DNA of 64,000 nt from an uncultured bacterium (GCA_937951895.1 CALFER010000079.1:17100-81099); one strand, 5' to 3'. Shown: positions 1 to 8,798, counted from the stretch's first letter. Notes: a model not told the origin generated them from the letters alone. A program made the numbers and translations.

Positions 1-501
1 GCCCAGCGCGAACGGGTTCAGGAAGCGATTGAAGAACTCGGCAAGATGCGTTCCGGCACGATCATTTTCAAACGCCAGATCGTCAACATGGTCCAACTCT
101 CGGAAGCCCTTCACCATCAGATCGGTCTGATTCTCAAGACCGTCTTCACCGCATCGGACGGGACCTTTGCGTTCACAGAGGGGGCGTTGCCTGAGGAAGA
201 GCACATTCCGATGGATCTGCAGACCGCCGTCATCCTGCTCGACAACCTGCGTGCAATCGACGATCCGTCCGTGCTCATCGACATCCTCCCCGATCTCTCG
301 GTCACACTCGGTCAATCCAGTCGCAGCCGTGAATTGATGCAGCAGATTCGTCTGGGGCCCAATGTCACACAGATTTTCGACAAATTCCGGCATGGTGTCA
401 CGGGGCGTGAGGCTTTTGTCGGTTCCGATATTTCTCTCCGGGAATTCAAATCGGTCCTGTGCGGCCTGATTCTTCTCGGGTTGTTGTACCGGATCAAATA
501 G
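1..501 (+). CDS. C-terminal part of a DUF4388 (PATAN-like) protein, 5' truncated by window edge
   Basis: The reading frame is open from base 1, so the start lies outside the window; 166 residues are visible. The first 60 residues read like the second half of a DUF4388 domain: a helix rich in E and Q, then FKRQIVNMVQL, then an amphipathic helix and the closing GTFAFTEG, which matches the G-x-F-x-F-x-x-G ending common in DUF4388. DUF4388 proteins are usually linked to two-component or gliding-type signalling; that is family knowledge, not shown here. The C-terminal 90 residues are helical and resemble the winged-helix tail seen after DUF4388. It ends 15 bases before malQ, so it may be the promoter-proximal gene of that unit. 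Confidence 0.6.
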   Translation, partial: AQRERVQEAIEELGKMRSGTIIFKRQIVNMVQLSEALHHQIGLILKTVFTASDGTFAFTEGALPEEEHIPMDLQTAVILLDNLRAIDDPSVLIDILPDLSVTLGQSSRSRELMQQIRLGPNVTQIFDKFRHGVTGREAFVGSDISLREFKSVLCGLILLGLLYRIK

Positions 502-516
502 AACAGGGAAAGCAGC

Positions 517-2025
517 ATGATCATGAACAGGGCCGCCGGCATTCTGATGCACCCGACATCACTTCCGGGTTCCCGTTCCACCGGATGCCTCGGAGCCGCC
601 GCCGATCGATTCCTGGATTTTCTTTGCCGCGCCGGTCAATCGCTCTGGCAGATCCTGCCGCTCGGACCCACCGGATACGGCGATTCCCCCTACTCAGGCT
701 ACTCGGCATTCGCGGGAAACCATCTCCTGATCGATCTCGATCTGCTTCAAGCCGATGGATTGCTGACGTGTTCGGATATTCCCGCGCGCACCTGCGCCTC
801 GTTTCGTGAATTGGAGGAGGTTAGTCTTGCCCCCCTGATGAAGGCTTGCAGGGCGTTCGGCCATGGAGGCGGGTGGCAATCGACAGAGTATGAAACCTTC
901 GAGAATGCGCATGTCGTCTGGTTGCCGGATTATACGCTCTTTCGCGCCATCAAGGCATCGCAGGGCGGACGCGCCTGGTATGATTGGCCGAACGATCTTC
1001 GCAATCGCCACCTCAAAACGATTGAATCGACGAGACGTGACCTGAAGGAAGCCGTCGATTTCCACCGGTTTCTCCAGTTCCAGTTTTCGAAACAGTGGTC
1101 GCGACTGCGTCGGGCCGCACGAGAAAAAGGCATTCGCATCATCGGCGACATGCCGATTTTTGTGGCGGAGGATTCGGCGGATGTCTGGGCCCATCCCGAT
1201 CTCTTCGATCTGACTGATTCGGGCCGTCCCGCTCATATCGCGGGAGTCCCTCCGGATTACTTCAGCCGGACCGGTCAGCGTTGGGGAAATCCGCTCTACC
1301 GCTGGGACAGGCTGGCCCGGGACGGCTACTCATGGTGGATGGATCGTTTCCGCGTGTTGCTCGGCCTGGTGGATATCATCCGGGTGGATCATTTTCGGGG
1401 TTTCGATCAGTACTGGTCGATTCCGGCATCGGACAGGACGGCGCAGAACGGACACTGGGAACCGGGACCGGGTGCGGATTTCTTCTCCCGTGCCGTGACC
1501 GTGCTTCCCGACCTGCCGCTCATCGCCGAGGATCTCGGGGTCATCACTCCCGACGTGACGGCTTTACGGGATCGGTTTGCGTTTCCCGGCATGAAGATTC
1601 TGCAGTTCGCATTCGGTTCGGGCCCGGGAAACGACTATCTGCCCCATAATTACTCCTCCCCGCGATGTGTCGTGTACACCGGAACGCACGACAACGACAC
1701 GATCCGGGGCTGGTATCGATCCCTGAGACCGAAGCGCTCCAGTGCGCGGCGAGCCGTCAATCCCTGTTTTGCGCACCTCACGGAGTATCTTGCGGGCACG
1801 CATCGAACGATTCACTGGGATCTGATCGACCTGGCGATGAGCAGTGTGGCGGCATGGGCGATCGTGCCGGCACAGGATATCATGGGACTCGGTTCGGAGG
1901 CTCGCATGAACCTTCCGGGAAGAGCCGCGGGAAACTGGACATGGCATCTCGATTCCCTCGACGAACTCGACTTGCACTCGGACCACCTGCTGAGTGTCAC
2001 CGGGCGGTACAACAGGAGGCCGTGA
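517..2025 (+). CDS. malQ: 4-alpha-glucanotransferase (amylomaltase, GH77)
   Basis: A 502-residue protein of typical bacterial GH77 length. It transfers alpha-1,4-glucan segments between maltodextrins in the cytoplasm. Seen directly: the N-terminal signature with HPTSLPG and YGDSPYSGYSAFAGN, the nucleophile in RVDHFRG (Asp291), the acid/base in IAEDLG (Glu338) and the third carboxylate in GTHDND (Asp392). All three catalytic residues of the family are present, at spacing close to that of characterised amylomaltases. The chosen ATG follows an AGGGA about 10 bases upstream; a second ATG two codons on is equally possible. Its TGA overlaps the ATG of the next gene (TGATG), so the two are probably co-translated. 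Confidence 0.95.
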   Translation: MIMNRAAGILMHPTSLPGSRSTGCLGAAADRFLDFLCRAGQSLWQILPLGPTGYGDSPYSGYSAFAGNHLLIDLDLLQADGLLTCSDIPARTCASFRELEEVSLAPLMKACRAFGHGGGWQSTEYETFENAHVVWLPDYTLFRAIKASQGGRAWYDWPNDLRNRHLKTIESTRRDLKEAVDFHRFLQFQFSKQWSRLRRAAREKGIRIIGDMPIFVAEDSADVWAHPDLFDLTDSGRPAHIAGVPPDYFSRTGQRWGNPLYRWDRLARDGYSWWMDRFRVLLGLVDIIRVDHFRGFDQYWSIPASDRTAQNGHWEPGPGADFFSRAVTVLPDLPLIAEDLGVITPDVTALRDRFAFPGMKILQFAFGSGPGNDYLPHNYSSPRCVVYTGTHDNDTIRGWYRSLRPKRSSARRAVNPCFAHLTEYLAGTHRTIHWDLIDLAMSSVAAWAIVPAQDIMGLGSEARMNLPGRAAGNWTWHLDSLDELDLHSDHLLSVTGRYNRRP

Positions 2026-2408
2026 TGGAGCAGAAACGACGCTGTATCTTTTGTGAACCGGACGCGACACGGCTGATCGCTTCGGATCCCCTCGCGTACG
2101 CCATCCGGGATGTGTTTCCGGTATCGTTGGGGCATACGCTCATTATCCCGAGACGGCATGTGGCCGGGTTGTTCGATGCGACGGATGAGGAACTGAAGGC
2201 CATTTTCAGGTTGCTCCGGATCTGCCGTGATGAACTCATGCAGGCCTATACGCCGGACGGGTACAACGTCGGTGTGAATATCGGAAAGTCGGCGGGGCAG
2301 ACAATTTTTCACCTGCACGTCCATCTGATTCCCAGATATTCGAGTGACTGTGCGGATCCGACAGGAGGAGTTCGGAACGTGATTCCCGGGAGTGGACCGT
2401 ACCGGTGA
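2025..2408 (+). CDS. HIT family nucleotide hydrolase/transferase
   Basis: 127 residues, normal for a short HIT (histidine triad) protein. CIFC near the N-terminus gives the CxxC often seen in Hint/HIT proteins, and the histidine triad HLHVHLIPR occupies residues 96-104, with His100 the likely nucleophile. The segment GHTLIIPRRHV is the usual beta-strand turn before it. HIT proteins hydrolyse nucleoside phosphoramidates or dinucleoside polyphosphates; the exact substrate cannot be read here. The longer open frame upstream is only overlap with malQ. The ATG at 2025 is supported by AGGAGG at 2014-2019 and by the one-base overlap with the malQ stop. Confidence 0.92.
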   Translation: MEQKRRCIFCEPDATRLIASDPLAYAIRDVFPVSLGHTLIIPRRHVAGLFDATDEELKAIFRLLRICRDELMQAYTPDGYNVGVNIGKSAGQTIFHLHVHLIPRYSSDCADPTGGVRNVIPGSGPYR

Positions 2409-2448
2409 TCGTTGTGTCGATGACGGGCGGAAAATGATCGGAGTGGAT

Positions 2449-2477
2449 TTCAAAAGTGCGGACGGATCGGGTATGAT
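2449..2477 (+). promoter_or_regulatory. putative sigma70 promoter of the HD-GYP gene, possibly leaderless
   Basis: TTCAAA (2449-2454), a 17-base spacer and TATGAT (2472-2477). The ATG at 2484 begins only 6 bases after the -10 box and no Shine-Dalgarno sequence is visible, so transcription could start at or next to the start codon. Confidence 0.45.
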
Positions 2478-2483
2478 AAGACC

Positions 2484-4046
2484 ATGACACTGGCAGGACA
2501 GTTTGCGGCATTTGGTCGCGTGTTCGAGAGCAGCGAGCCGATCACGACGGCGACGCAGAAGGCGCAGGAGATTCACGCCGGGAAAGTCGTCGAGTGGCTG
2601 GATCTGACCACACGTCTGATGGAAGCGCCCCGGACGATGGCCAAGGAAGTCCAGTTCGCTCTGTCGGACGCGCTCGTGAGCACCCGTGCCCTGTATGCCC
2701 AGGGAGACGACATCTCGGCATGGCTCGGGCAATGCCGCATCGCCAAAGCCGCCGAGAAAGTTGCGCCGGGTTCCATTGCCGCACAGCATCTCGCCGCGGC
2801 GGCGCGCATGAGCGCCTATCTGTATCGCCTGGATGACGCCGAAAAGTATCTCCGGCGCATGTACCGCCAGATGACCCGCCCCGAACCTCCGATCGCGACG
2901 CAGTACTGGTCCCTCAAAGGCCTTCTGCTCAACATGAATCGACGTTTCAAGGATGCCATCCCCAATTTTCAGCTCGCCCTCGAGTATCTCCAGCAAACAT
3001 CCCCGCGCGAAGCCAAATACTGGCTGAGCAACAACCGCGAAGACGTAATCGCGAACCGGATGCTCCATATTGCGGACTGCTGGCTGAACCTGGGTTGGGA
3101 TGCGGTCGGCGACGAACGGTTGGAATGTGCGGCGCAGGCCCGGAGAATCATCGAGCGTGCGGTGAAGCTTCCGAAACTCGCCGTGGAGCAGTATCTGGCG
3201 GGTCTGAATGTGGTCGAACTCAATATCCTCGAAGGCCGGTTCGACGAAGCGCGGCAGGGAATCGACTATCTGCTCCACCATCAGACGAACTCCCAGAAAG
3301 CGGCCGTGCTCCGTCCCGCCGCGTATTTCATGCTGGCCCGACTGGCGGATATCGAAGACGACCATAACGCGATGATCGGACATCTCTCGCGAGCGCTCGC
3401 CGAATCCATGGTCTTCCCGAACGCGCTTCAGGAGTTGACCATCGTCGAGGGTGCAATCGAGTTGATGAAACGTCATTCTTCGGACCGCCAGCGTCTCGCA
3501 CCCCTGATGGAAGCCATGGTCGTCATGCTCGAAGCCAAGGATTGGTACACCGGCCGGGATCACTCGAAATCCGTCGTTCGATATACGCTGACCCTGTGGG
3601 ACAACTGGCATGGTCGGGTGGATGATCCGGGAATCCGGGATGACCTGTATTGGGCGGGCTATCTCCACGATATCGGCAAACTGAGGCTCCCCCGCAGTCT
3701 GCTCAACAAGATCGCCCCGCTGTGCGATACGGAATGGACGATGATCCGGCAGCATCCCACTCACGGAAAGGATATTCTCGAGACGTTCGGCGTTCCCAGA
3801 ATCGCTCAGTGGGTCAGCGAACATCACCAGAATGCCAGCGGAACGGGATACCCGGGCAGCGACCCGGCGTCTCCGATGGGCCTGTGCATCACCATTTCGG
3901 ACATCCTGGAAGCCGCGACCAATTCGAACCGGAAATACAAGAAACCCAAAACCATTCCGCAGGCGTTATCGGAACTCAAGGCGAGCGGGGATCATCGTTA
4001 TCCGCAGTCTCTGATCGAAACAGCTGAGCGGATGCTGACAGGTTGA
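2484..4046 (+). CDS. HD-GYP domain protein with helical-repeat N-terminus
   Basis: 520 residues. Residues 1-350 are helical repeats of TPR type (for example AARMSAYLYRLDDAEKYLRRM and FKDAIPNFQLALEYL). Residues 370-515 form an HD-GYP domain: H-D at 395-396 within YLHDIGKLRLP, then HPTHGKDIL, the EHH triplet at 446-448 and the GYP-type GTGYP at 453-457. HD-GYP proteins are metal-dependent phosphodiesterases, typically for cyclic di-GMP; the ligand-binding residues expected for catalysis are present. The protein has no membrane segment, so it is probably cytoplasmic, with the TPR half serving as a protein-binding sensor. The next gene, also TPR-containing, starts 4 bases after the stop, which suggests one transcript. 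Confidence 0.87.
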   Translation: MTLAGQFAAFGRVFESSEPITTATQKAQEIHAGKVVEWLDLTTRLMEAPRTMAKEVQFALSDALVSTRALYAQGDDISAWLGQCRIAKAAEKVAPGSIAAQHLAAAARMSAYLYRLDDAEKYLRRMYRQMTRPEPPIATQYWSLKGLLLNMNRRFKDAIPNFQLALEYLQQTSPREAKYWLSNNREDVIANRMLHIADCWLNLGWDAVGDERLECAAQARRIIERAVKLPKLAVEQYLAGLNVVELNILEGRFDEARQGIDYLLHHQTNSQKAAVLRPAAYFMLARLADIEDDHNAMIGHLSRALAESMVFPNALQELTIVEGAIELMKRHSSDRQRLAPLMEAMVVMLEAKDWYTGRDHSKSVVRYTLTLWDNWHGRVDDPGIRDDLYWAGYLHDIGKLRLPRSLLNKIAPLCDTEWTMIRQHPTHGKDILETFGVPRIAQWVSEHHQNASGTGYPGSDPASPMGLCITISDILEAATNSNRKYKKPKTIPQALSELKASGDHRYPQSLIETAERMLTG

Positions 4047-4050
4047 TGCC

Positions 4051-5532
4051 ATGAATCGATCGCAGGAAGCCGATTCCGAACGCCGCCAGAAACTGCTTGA
4101 AGCCCGGAAACATGTCGAGGAAAATCCGGAGCAGGCGGCATCCTGGATTCAGCTCGGGCTTCTCCTGTCGCAGTACGGCGACAAGACCGGTGCGGTACGC
4201 GCATTCGACAAGGCCCTGACCATCGATCCCGACAACAAATACGCCCGCTCCCGCCTCGATATGCTCATGACCCATCCCGATGCCGTGAAACAGGTGTCCC
4301 GCACCTTCTCATCCACGCCTTCACGCACACACCCCTGGGTCGCCCGGACCTTCTGGATCATCGCGGCGGTCATTGTCATATCGGTCATCCTGAATGTCTT
4401 CATTTTCCAATCCACTCACTCCGTCGTCGTCACCGAAGACAACAATTCGTTTCCGGTCTTCGCCGCAGAAAACCCCTTTTTCGGCTATTCATCCATTCGC
4501 GGCAATCCGATGTATTTTCGAGCCTTTACCGGTGGCAGTTTCCACATCGCGAAACACCCCGGAGGCACTCCCGAGCTGTTCCGTCCGGATGGGCAACCCA
4601 GCCGGGACGACAAAGATAGCCAGTACTGTTTTTCGAGTGATGCGGAGTGGATCGCTTTTGTGCGACAGCGCTCGGTCTGCGTCGCGAAACGCGATGGATC
4701 GGGATTTCGGATCATTGAAGAGGGCAGCAGTCCGCAATGGTCCCCCACCGGCAGACAGCTCGCATTCATCGGTTTCGATTCGTCTCAACCCTACAGCGCC
4801 TCGAATGCACTCATCCTCATCGATTTCTCCGCCGACAGCCGCCTGCAACTCGCCGACACGATTTCCGATTCGTTCGCCTGGTCGCCGACCGGGCAGGAAA
4901 TCGCCTTCGTATCAGAACCCCATGAACGGTCTCCGATGGATGTCATCATGATGCAGAGCACCGACGCAGAAGGGGAAGAAACCTCGGACGAAGCCGCCTA
5001 CGTGACGCCCTGTCGAATCTCGGTCGTCGATGTCATGACCCGCGACATCGTGGATCTGCCCGAAACCGGCAATCTGCTTTTCCCGGCCTGGCTTCCGGAC
5101 GGTCGTACGATCCTGTACTTCGTGAGCAGGTCCACCGGTACGGAAATCCATGCCGCTGCTCCGGATGGAACGAATACTCGCACGCTCTACGGATCGGGAA
5201 CCCGGTTTTCGTATCCGGGACCGATCTCCGTCAGCTCCGACGGGAAATGGTTCGTTTTCGAAGCGCTCGCTGCAGGGGATACCGAATCCGAGACGATCGA
5301 GGTACCGGATGCGTATCGGGGCTACACCGGCGCTCCGACCATGGAAACCGGCGCCATGGATTTTCAGCCCGATCTGTTTGCGGCGCGAGCGGACGGGTCC
5401 GACTGTCACCGGTTGATCAACATTCACGACACGAAATCACATCCGCAGTTTCAGCCCGGCACACACTGGGTCTATTACCACACCATCCCGCTCGGCGGCA
5501 AAGTGCAGATCTGGAAAACAAAGGTCAGGTAG
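4051..5532 (+). CDS. TPR / membrane-anchored PD40 beta-propeller protein
   Basis: 493 residues. Residues 1-80 form a cytoplasmic TPR pair (AASWIQLGLLLSQYGDKTGA, AVRAFDKALTIDPDN). One membrane helix follows at about 95-118. The rest is a TolB/PD40-type beta-propeller with repeats of the form FSSDAEWIAFV, WSPTGRQLAFIG, WSPTGQEIAFVS, LPDGRTILYFVS and SSDGKWFVFEA. The topology puts the TPR inside and the propeller outside, which would suit passing information across the membrane. It probably shares an operon with the HD-GYP gene 4 bases upstream. Its 3' end overlaps the convergent WYL gene by 8 bases. No enzymatic residues are recognised. Confidence 0.75.
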   Translation: MNRSQEADSERRQKLLEARKHVEENPEQAASWIQLGLLLSQYGDKTGAVRAFDKALTIDPDNKYARSRLDMLMTHPDAVKQVSRTFSSTPSRTHPWVARTFWIIAAVIVISVILNVFIFQSTHSVVVTEDNNSFPVFAAENPFFGYSSIRGNPMYFRAFTGGSFHIAKHPGGTPELFRPDGQPSRDDKDSQYCFSSDAEWIAFVRQRSVCVAKRDGSGFRIIEEGSSPQWSPTGRQLAFIGFDSSQPYSASNALILIDFSADSRLQLADTISDSFAWSPTGQEIAFVSEPHERSPMDVIMMQSTDAEGEETSDEAAYVTPCRISVVDVMTRDIVDLPETGNLLFPAWLPDGRTILYFVSRSTGTEIHAAAPDGTNTRTLYGSGTRFSYPGPISVSSDGKWFVFEALAAGDTESETIEVPDAYRGYTGAPTMETGAMDFQPDLFAARADGSDCHRLINIHDTKSHPQFQPGTHWVYYHTIPLGGKVQIWKTKVR

Positions 5533-6529
5533 CCGGCGGGTATTGGGCGAGCGCTTTCCCGAGTTCGTCCCGGATCGAGTCCCGGAGACGTTCGGGTTCC
5601 AGCACCTCGATCGCGGACCCGAACCCGAGAGCCCATTTCTGGAGATCGAATTCGCCTCCACAGAAGAATGCCACCTCGATCGACCCGTCCGGAAGATCCG
5701 TGAGTGTCTGGGAGGGGTGGAATGACCGCTCCCGGATGAACGGGACCATCCATGCCGCGAACCGAAATCGGCTTGCAAAGGGCTTCTGGTCGTAAATCCC
5801 GAAACTCTGATCGGCCCGGGACTGGATCGCGGAGGAGTCATGCGTCGACGCCGTTTCACCCTCGACGATCGTGATCTGTCTGAATCGTTCGACAGCCAGC
5901 GTCCAGTAGTCGCGAAATCCTCTCACGTATGCGCGGATGTAAATGCCGCCGTCATAGAAAAACAGTTTGACCGGTTCGATCTTGAGAGTCAGGAGGCGCC
6001 CGCTCTGAAATGACTGATAGTGGACCCGCAGGACCCGTCGGGTGAGAATCGATTCGGTGAAAAAGCCGATTGTCTGCCGATGCTTCCGGTAGTCTTTGGT
6101 GACTTTTTCCTGGCATTGGAACACATCGAGCAGGGAGTTGATGCCTGTCGAGACATCGGTGTGGAGTGCGAGCCGCATTTTGGTGAATGCCCGCTCGAGT
6201 TGCTCGTGAAACGGCAGTCCGGAGCGATCCGGGATGAGACTGCTGAAGAATCGGAGCGCCAGAATGTCCTCCATCCCGAACGTGACCTGCGGCAGAGATG
6301 GTTGGTGGTCGGGTGAGATGAACCGGTACCGTTTCCGTCGGCGGTCATCGGGAACCGGTTCCGCAGTGATCGGGAAGTACAGCGACAGAATGGTCAGATG
6401 CCGCTGCACGGTCCGGTCGCTCAGGGACGTCCGCCCGGCGATCTCCCTGACCGACAGGCCCAGGGCTGTTTCGAGAAGCTGTTTGAGTATCAGAACGGTA
6501 TGTTCGAGTTGAAAACCGCGATTGTTCAT
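5525..6529 (-). CDS. HTH/WYL-domain transcriptional regulator
   Basis: 334 residues, the standard length for this family. The N-terminal winged helix-turn-helix contains LSVREIAGRTSLSDRTVQRHL (about residues 25-45). The WYL domain is about residues 155-240, with VLRVHYQSF and IEPVKLFFYDGGIYIRAYV; the family-naming WYL reads FFYDGG here. A C-terminal WCX extension ends in LQKWALGFGSAIEVLEPERLR. WYL domains bind ligands, often nucleotides or oligonucleotides, and the proteins repress or activate neighbouring genes. The gene is divergent from the ClpP-like/AAA pair across about 100 bases that hold an inverted repeat, so it is the obvious candidate regulator of that pair. An AAGGAAGG lies somewhat far (13 bases) upstream of the ATG. 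Confidence 0.87.
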   Translation of the reverse strand: MNNRGFQLEHTVLILKQLLETALGLSVREIAGRTSLSDRTVQRHLTILSLYFPITAEPVPDDRRRKRYRFISPDHQPSLPQVTFGMEDILALRFFSSLIPDRSGLPFHEQLERAFTKMRLALHTDVSTGINSLLDVFQCQEKVTKDYRKHRQTIGFFTESILTRRVLRVHYQSFQSGRLLTLKIEPVKLFFYDGGIYIRAYVRGFRDYWTLAVERFRQITIVEGETASTHDSSAIQSRADQSFGIYDQKPFASRFRFAAWMVPFIRERSFHPSQTLTDLPDGSIEVAFFCGGEFDLQKWALGFGSAIEVLEPERLRDSIRDELGKALAQYPPAT

Positions 6530-6561
6530 CGATCCGCCATTTCCTTCCTTGAAAAAAATGT

Positions 6562-6592
6562 GTCATGTCGCGAATCCGCGACCAGCGATGAC
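6562..6592. promoter_or_regulatory. nested inverted repeat between the WYL regulator and the ClpP-like operon
   Basis: A perfect palindrome with arms GTCGCG (6567-6572) and CGCGAC (6577-6582) around AATC, enclosed by the pair GTCAT (6562-6566) and ATGAC (6588-6592). A weak plus-strand promoter, ATGACG (6588-6593), 17 bases, CATAGC (6611-6616), would overlap the outer right arm. It is a plausible operator for the WYL regulator. Confidence 0.45.
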
Positions 6593-6631
6593 GCGATTCC
6601 TTGTTCGAATCATAGCAGGGAGGGTTACGGC

Positions 6632-7213
6632 ATGTATAGTCATTCAGCGGAACACATGGACAGCCTCGAAACGTACGGTGTGATCGGTCTGTGGGGGGTG
6701 CTCACGGAAGAAGCCGCCGCGAACATCGCCGAGTCGATCGTGCGGATCAACCGAAAGCGGTGTCACGACTGCATTCAGATGATCATCTCCTCACCCGGCG
6801 GATCGCTCATGGGCGCGTTCGGGATCGTCGACCTGATCGACTGGTCGAAACTGCCCGTCTTCACGACCGGTCTCGGGCTGGTCGCTTCGGCCGCCCTGAC
6901 CATCTTCAGTTCGGGTGCCTCGGGACATCGCGTGCTCCTGCCCAACACATCGGTCCTCTCACACCGGTTCTCAACCACCATCTCCGGAAACCACGCCCAG
7001 ATTCTCGCGGATCGAAAGCACCAGGACATTCTCCACGATCGTCTGGTACGCCATGTCATCGCGCATTCGAAACTGAAGACCTGCGAACAGGTGGAAGCAC
7101 TTGTTCTGCGGGAAGTCGACACGTGGCTGACGGCGGAGGAAGCGGTCGAGATGGGGTTTGCCGATGAGGTGTACGGCACTGCCGGGCAGAAAGGAGAGCT
7201 GCACGATGAGTGA
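6632..7213 (+). CDS. ClpP-like serine peptidase (SDH/ClpP fold)
   Basis: 193 residues, ClpP length. It shows the ClpP order of motifs: SSPGGS for the oxyanion region; nucleophile Ser86 in GLVASAALTIFSSG, replacing the usual ASMGA; His111 in LSHRF, equivalent to the MIHQP histidine; and Asp163 just before TWLTAEEAVEMGFADEV, which closely matches the ClpP C-terminal signature. A full triad is therefore present. It differs from housekeeping ClpP in its N-terminus, lacking the usual axial-loop sequence, and in not neighbouring clpX. The ATG has AGGGAGG 8 bases upstream. The last 8 bases overlap the AAA+ gene, so the two are probably made together as peptidase and unfoldase. Confidence 0.82.
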   Translation: MYSHSAEHMDSLETYGVIGLWGVLTEEAAANIAESIVRINRKRCHDCIQMIISSPGGSLMGAFGIVDLIDWSKLPVFTTGLGLVASAALTIFSSGASGHRVLLPNTSVLSHRFSTTISGNHAQILADRKHQDILHDRLVRHVIAHSKLKTCEQVEALVLREVDTWLTAEEAVEMGFADEVYGTAGQKGELHDE

Positions 7214-8798
7214 TGGTGAAATCCGGTATCAGCTCGAGTATCCCCAGACAAAACTCAATCAGGTCATTCTGCCGGACGAGATGATCCGGCGGACGATGAA
7301 CCTGATCGATCAGTACGATTCCATGATCGATGCCCGCACACGTCTCGGGCTTCCCGACGCGATCGATTATGGCCGGGCGACGGTCATTCTGTTTGAAGGC
7401 CCATCCGGAGCCGGGAAAACGATGTTTGCCCGCGCCATCAGCAACCATCTGCAGAAACCGCTCGTAACACCCCGACTCTCACAGAGCGGCAGCTCGGGTA
7501 CGGGCGTGCTGCATGCGACGGAGAGCATCGAAAGCTTCTTCGCGGAAGTCGAGCGTCGGGGAGGGATCGCGTTGATTGACGAATGCGAGGAACTCTGCTC
7601 GATCGAAAGCGCGCATACGAGTGACTTTCTCAGAGCGGTCGAGAAACATGAAATCATCGTGCTGATGACCACCTCGCACGGCAATCTGATCGATCCGGCC
7701 ATGGAGCGGAGAATCTCGCTGAGACTGACGTTCAGTTTTCCGTCGGCGGCTGAACGTGAAGCGATCTGGAAGAGCATGATCACGCCGAACATCCGCATGT
7801 CGGATGACCTGGATTTTCATATCGTTTCGAAGCTCTATCCCACGACCGGCGGCAAGATCAAAAACGCTTTCATGTATGCGCTCAACCTGGCCATTCAAAG
7901 GGATCCGGAGCATGTCGTTCTGTCGATGAGCGACATCGAGGAAGCCTTTGCGGCAACGGAGCTCTGCCCTTGGACCGAACGCGGCGTGCGCCGTCTGATC
8001 AAACTCGATCATCGCTGGCCGTCGTTCGTCTCGTCCGAACGCGTCCGGTTGAAAGCGGACGAGCTCGCGGAAAAAATCCGGAGATGGCCGGAGATCGTCG
8101 GGCGCGTGATACCGGAGCGCGGGATGGAACCTCACGGCCCGAAAATTCTCGTCACAGGACGAAACCGCGAAACCTCGCTGCGCGTCGCCTGCTATCTCGC
8201 CGCCAGCCTCAGCCCCGTCGCCTGCACGATCAACATCGCATCGATCCGGGAACAGTTCGGGCGGTTCGGATTCGATCTGTACAGCGGTCAGATCGACACG
8301 CTGCTGACCAACCACCGAGCGGCCGGAAATCCGGTGCTGGTAGAAGCATCTGAACTGCTGCTCGGCAAACAGCTCCCGCCCCCATCCGACTCCGGAGCGT
8401 TTGAACTCACCTTGCTCAGAATCCTGCTCGAACATCCCCACACCGTCATCTTCGTCTCGTCGCTCCCGCGCCGGCTCATCTCCGATCAACTGGCCGGACT
8501 GACCGACGTCATCGATGTGGATATTCAAGACACGGAGGATACGGCCATGTTCTGGAGCGGGATTCTCGATCATGCCCGGATCACATATGACCGCGAACTG
8601 CCGGAAACTCTCGCGCGGCAATTCGATTTCAAGCTCGATGACATCCGCCGGATCGTGCTCGAAATCCTGTGGCACCGCCCGAATCTCCTCACGGGAGAAC
8701 CGATGACCGAGCAGGATGTCCGCGATGTGCTGACGGGGTTTCTGTCGCGGGATCGTCTCCGCAGCGAGATTCTATTTACGAAGATCGATCGGCCCTGA
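7206..8798 (+). CDS. AAA+ ATPase with a degenerate second ATPase half, partner of the ClpP-like peptidase
   Basis: 530 residues. The first half is a recognisable AAA+ module: Walker A GPSGAGKT at 65-72, Walker B ALIDE ending at Glu126, a sensor-1-like stretch LMTTSHGN and an arginine-finger-like MERRISLR. The second half (about 300-530) repeats the layout, but its Walker A position reads VTGRNRETS, with no GKT/S, and no clear Walker B acid pair is seen; it looks like an inactive second AAA domain followed by a helical lid. No ClpX zinc finger, Clp N-domain or clear IGF/L ClpP-docking loop is visible. The start overlaps the peptidase gene by 8 bases. Unfoldase function is inferred from this pairing, not from a known family. 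Confidence 0.75.
   Translation: MSDGEIRYQLEYPQTKLNQVILPDEMIRRTMNLIDQYDSMIDARTRLGLPDAIDYGRATVILFEGPSGAGKTMFARAISNHLQKPLVTPRLSQSGSSGTGVLHATESIESFFAEVERRGGIALIDECEELCSIESAHTSDFLRAVEKHEIIVLMTTSHGNLIDPAMERRISLRLTFSFPSAAEREAIWKSMITPNIRMSDDLDFHIVSKLYPTTGGKIKNAFMYALNLAIQRDPEHVVLSMSDIEEAFAATELCPWTERGVRRLIKLDHRWPSFVSSERVRLKADELAEKIRRWPEIVGRVIPERGMEPHGPKILVTGRNRETSLRVACYLAASLSPVACTINIASIREQFGRFGFDLYSGQIDTLLTNHRAAGNPVLVEASELLLGKQLPPPSDSGAFELTLLRILLEHPHTVIFVSSLPRRLISDQLAGLTDVIDVDIQDTEDTAMFWSGILDHARITYDRELPETLARQFDFKLDDIRRIVLEILWHRPNLLTGEPMTEQDVRDVLTGFLSRDRLRSEILFTKIDRP

Noticed and set aside
1812..3827. 671-codon open frame on the minus strand
   Set aside because: It lies opposite malQ, the HIT gene and the HD-GYP gene, all with clear family motifs; its translation is basic and low in recognisable structure. 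It is a shadow of codon bias in GC-rich DNA.
7479..8675. 398-codon open frame on the minus strand
   Set aside because: Antisense to the AAA+ gene; no start signal and no motif.
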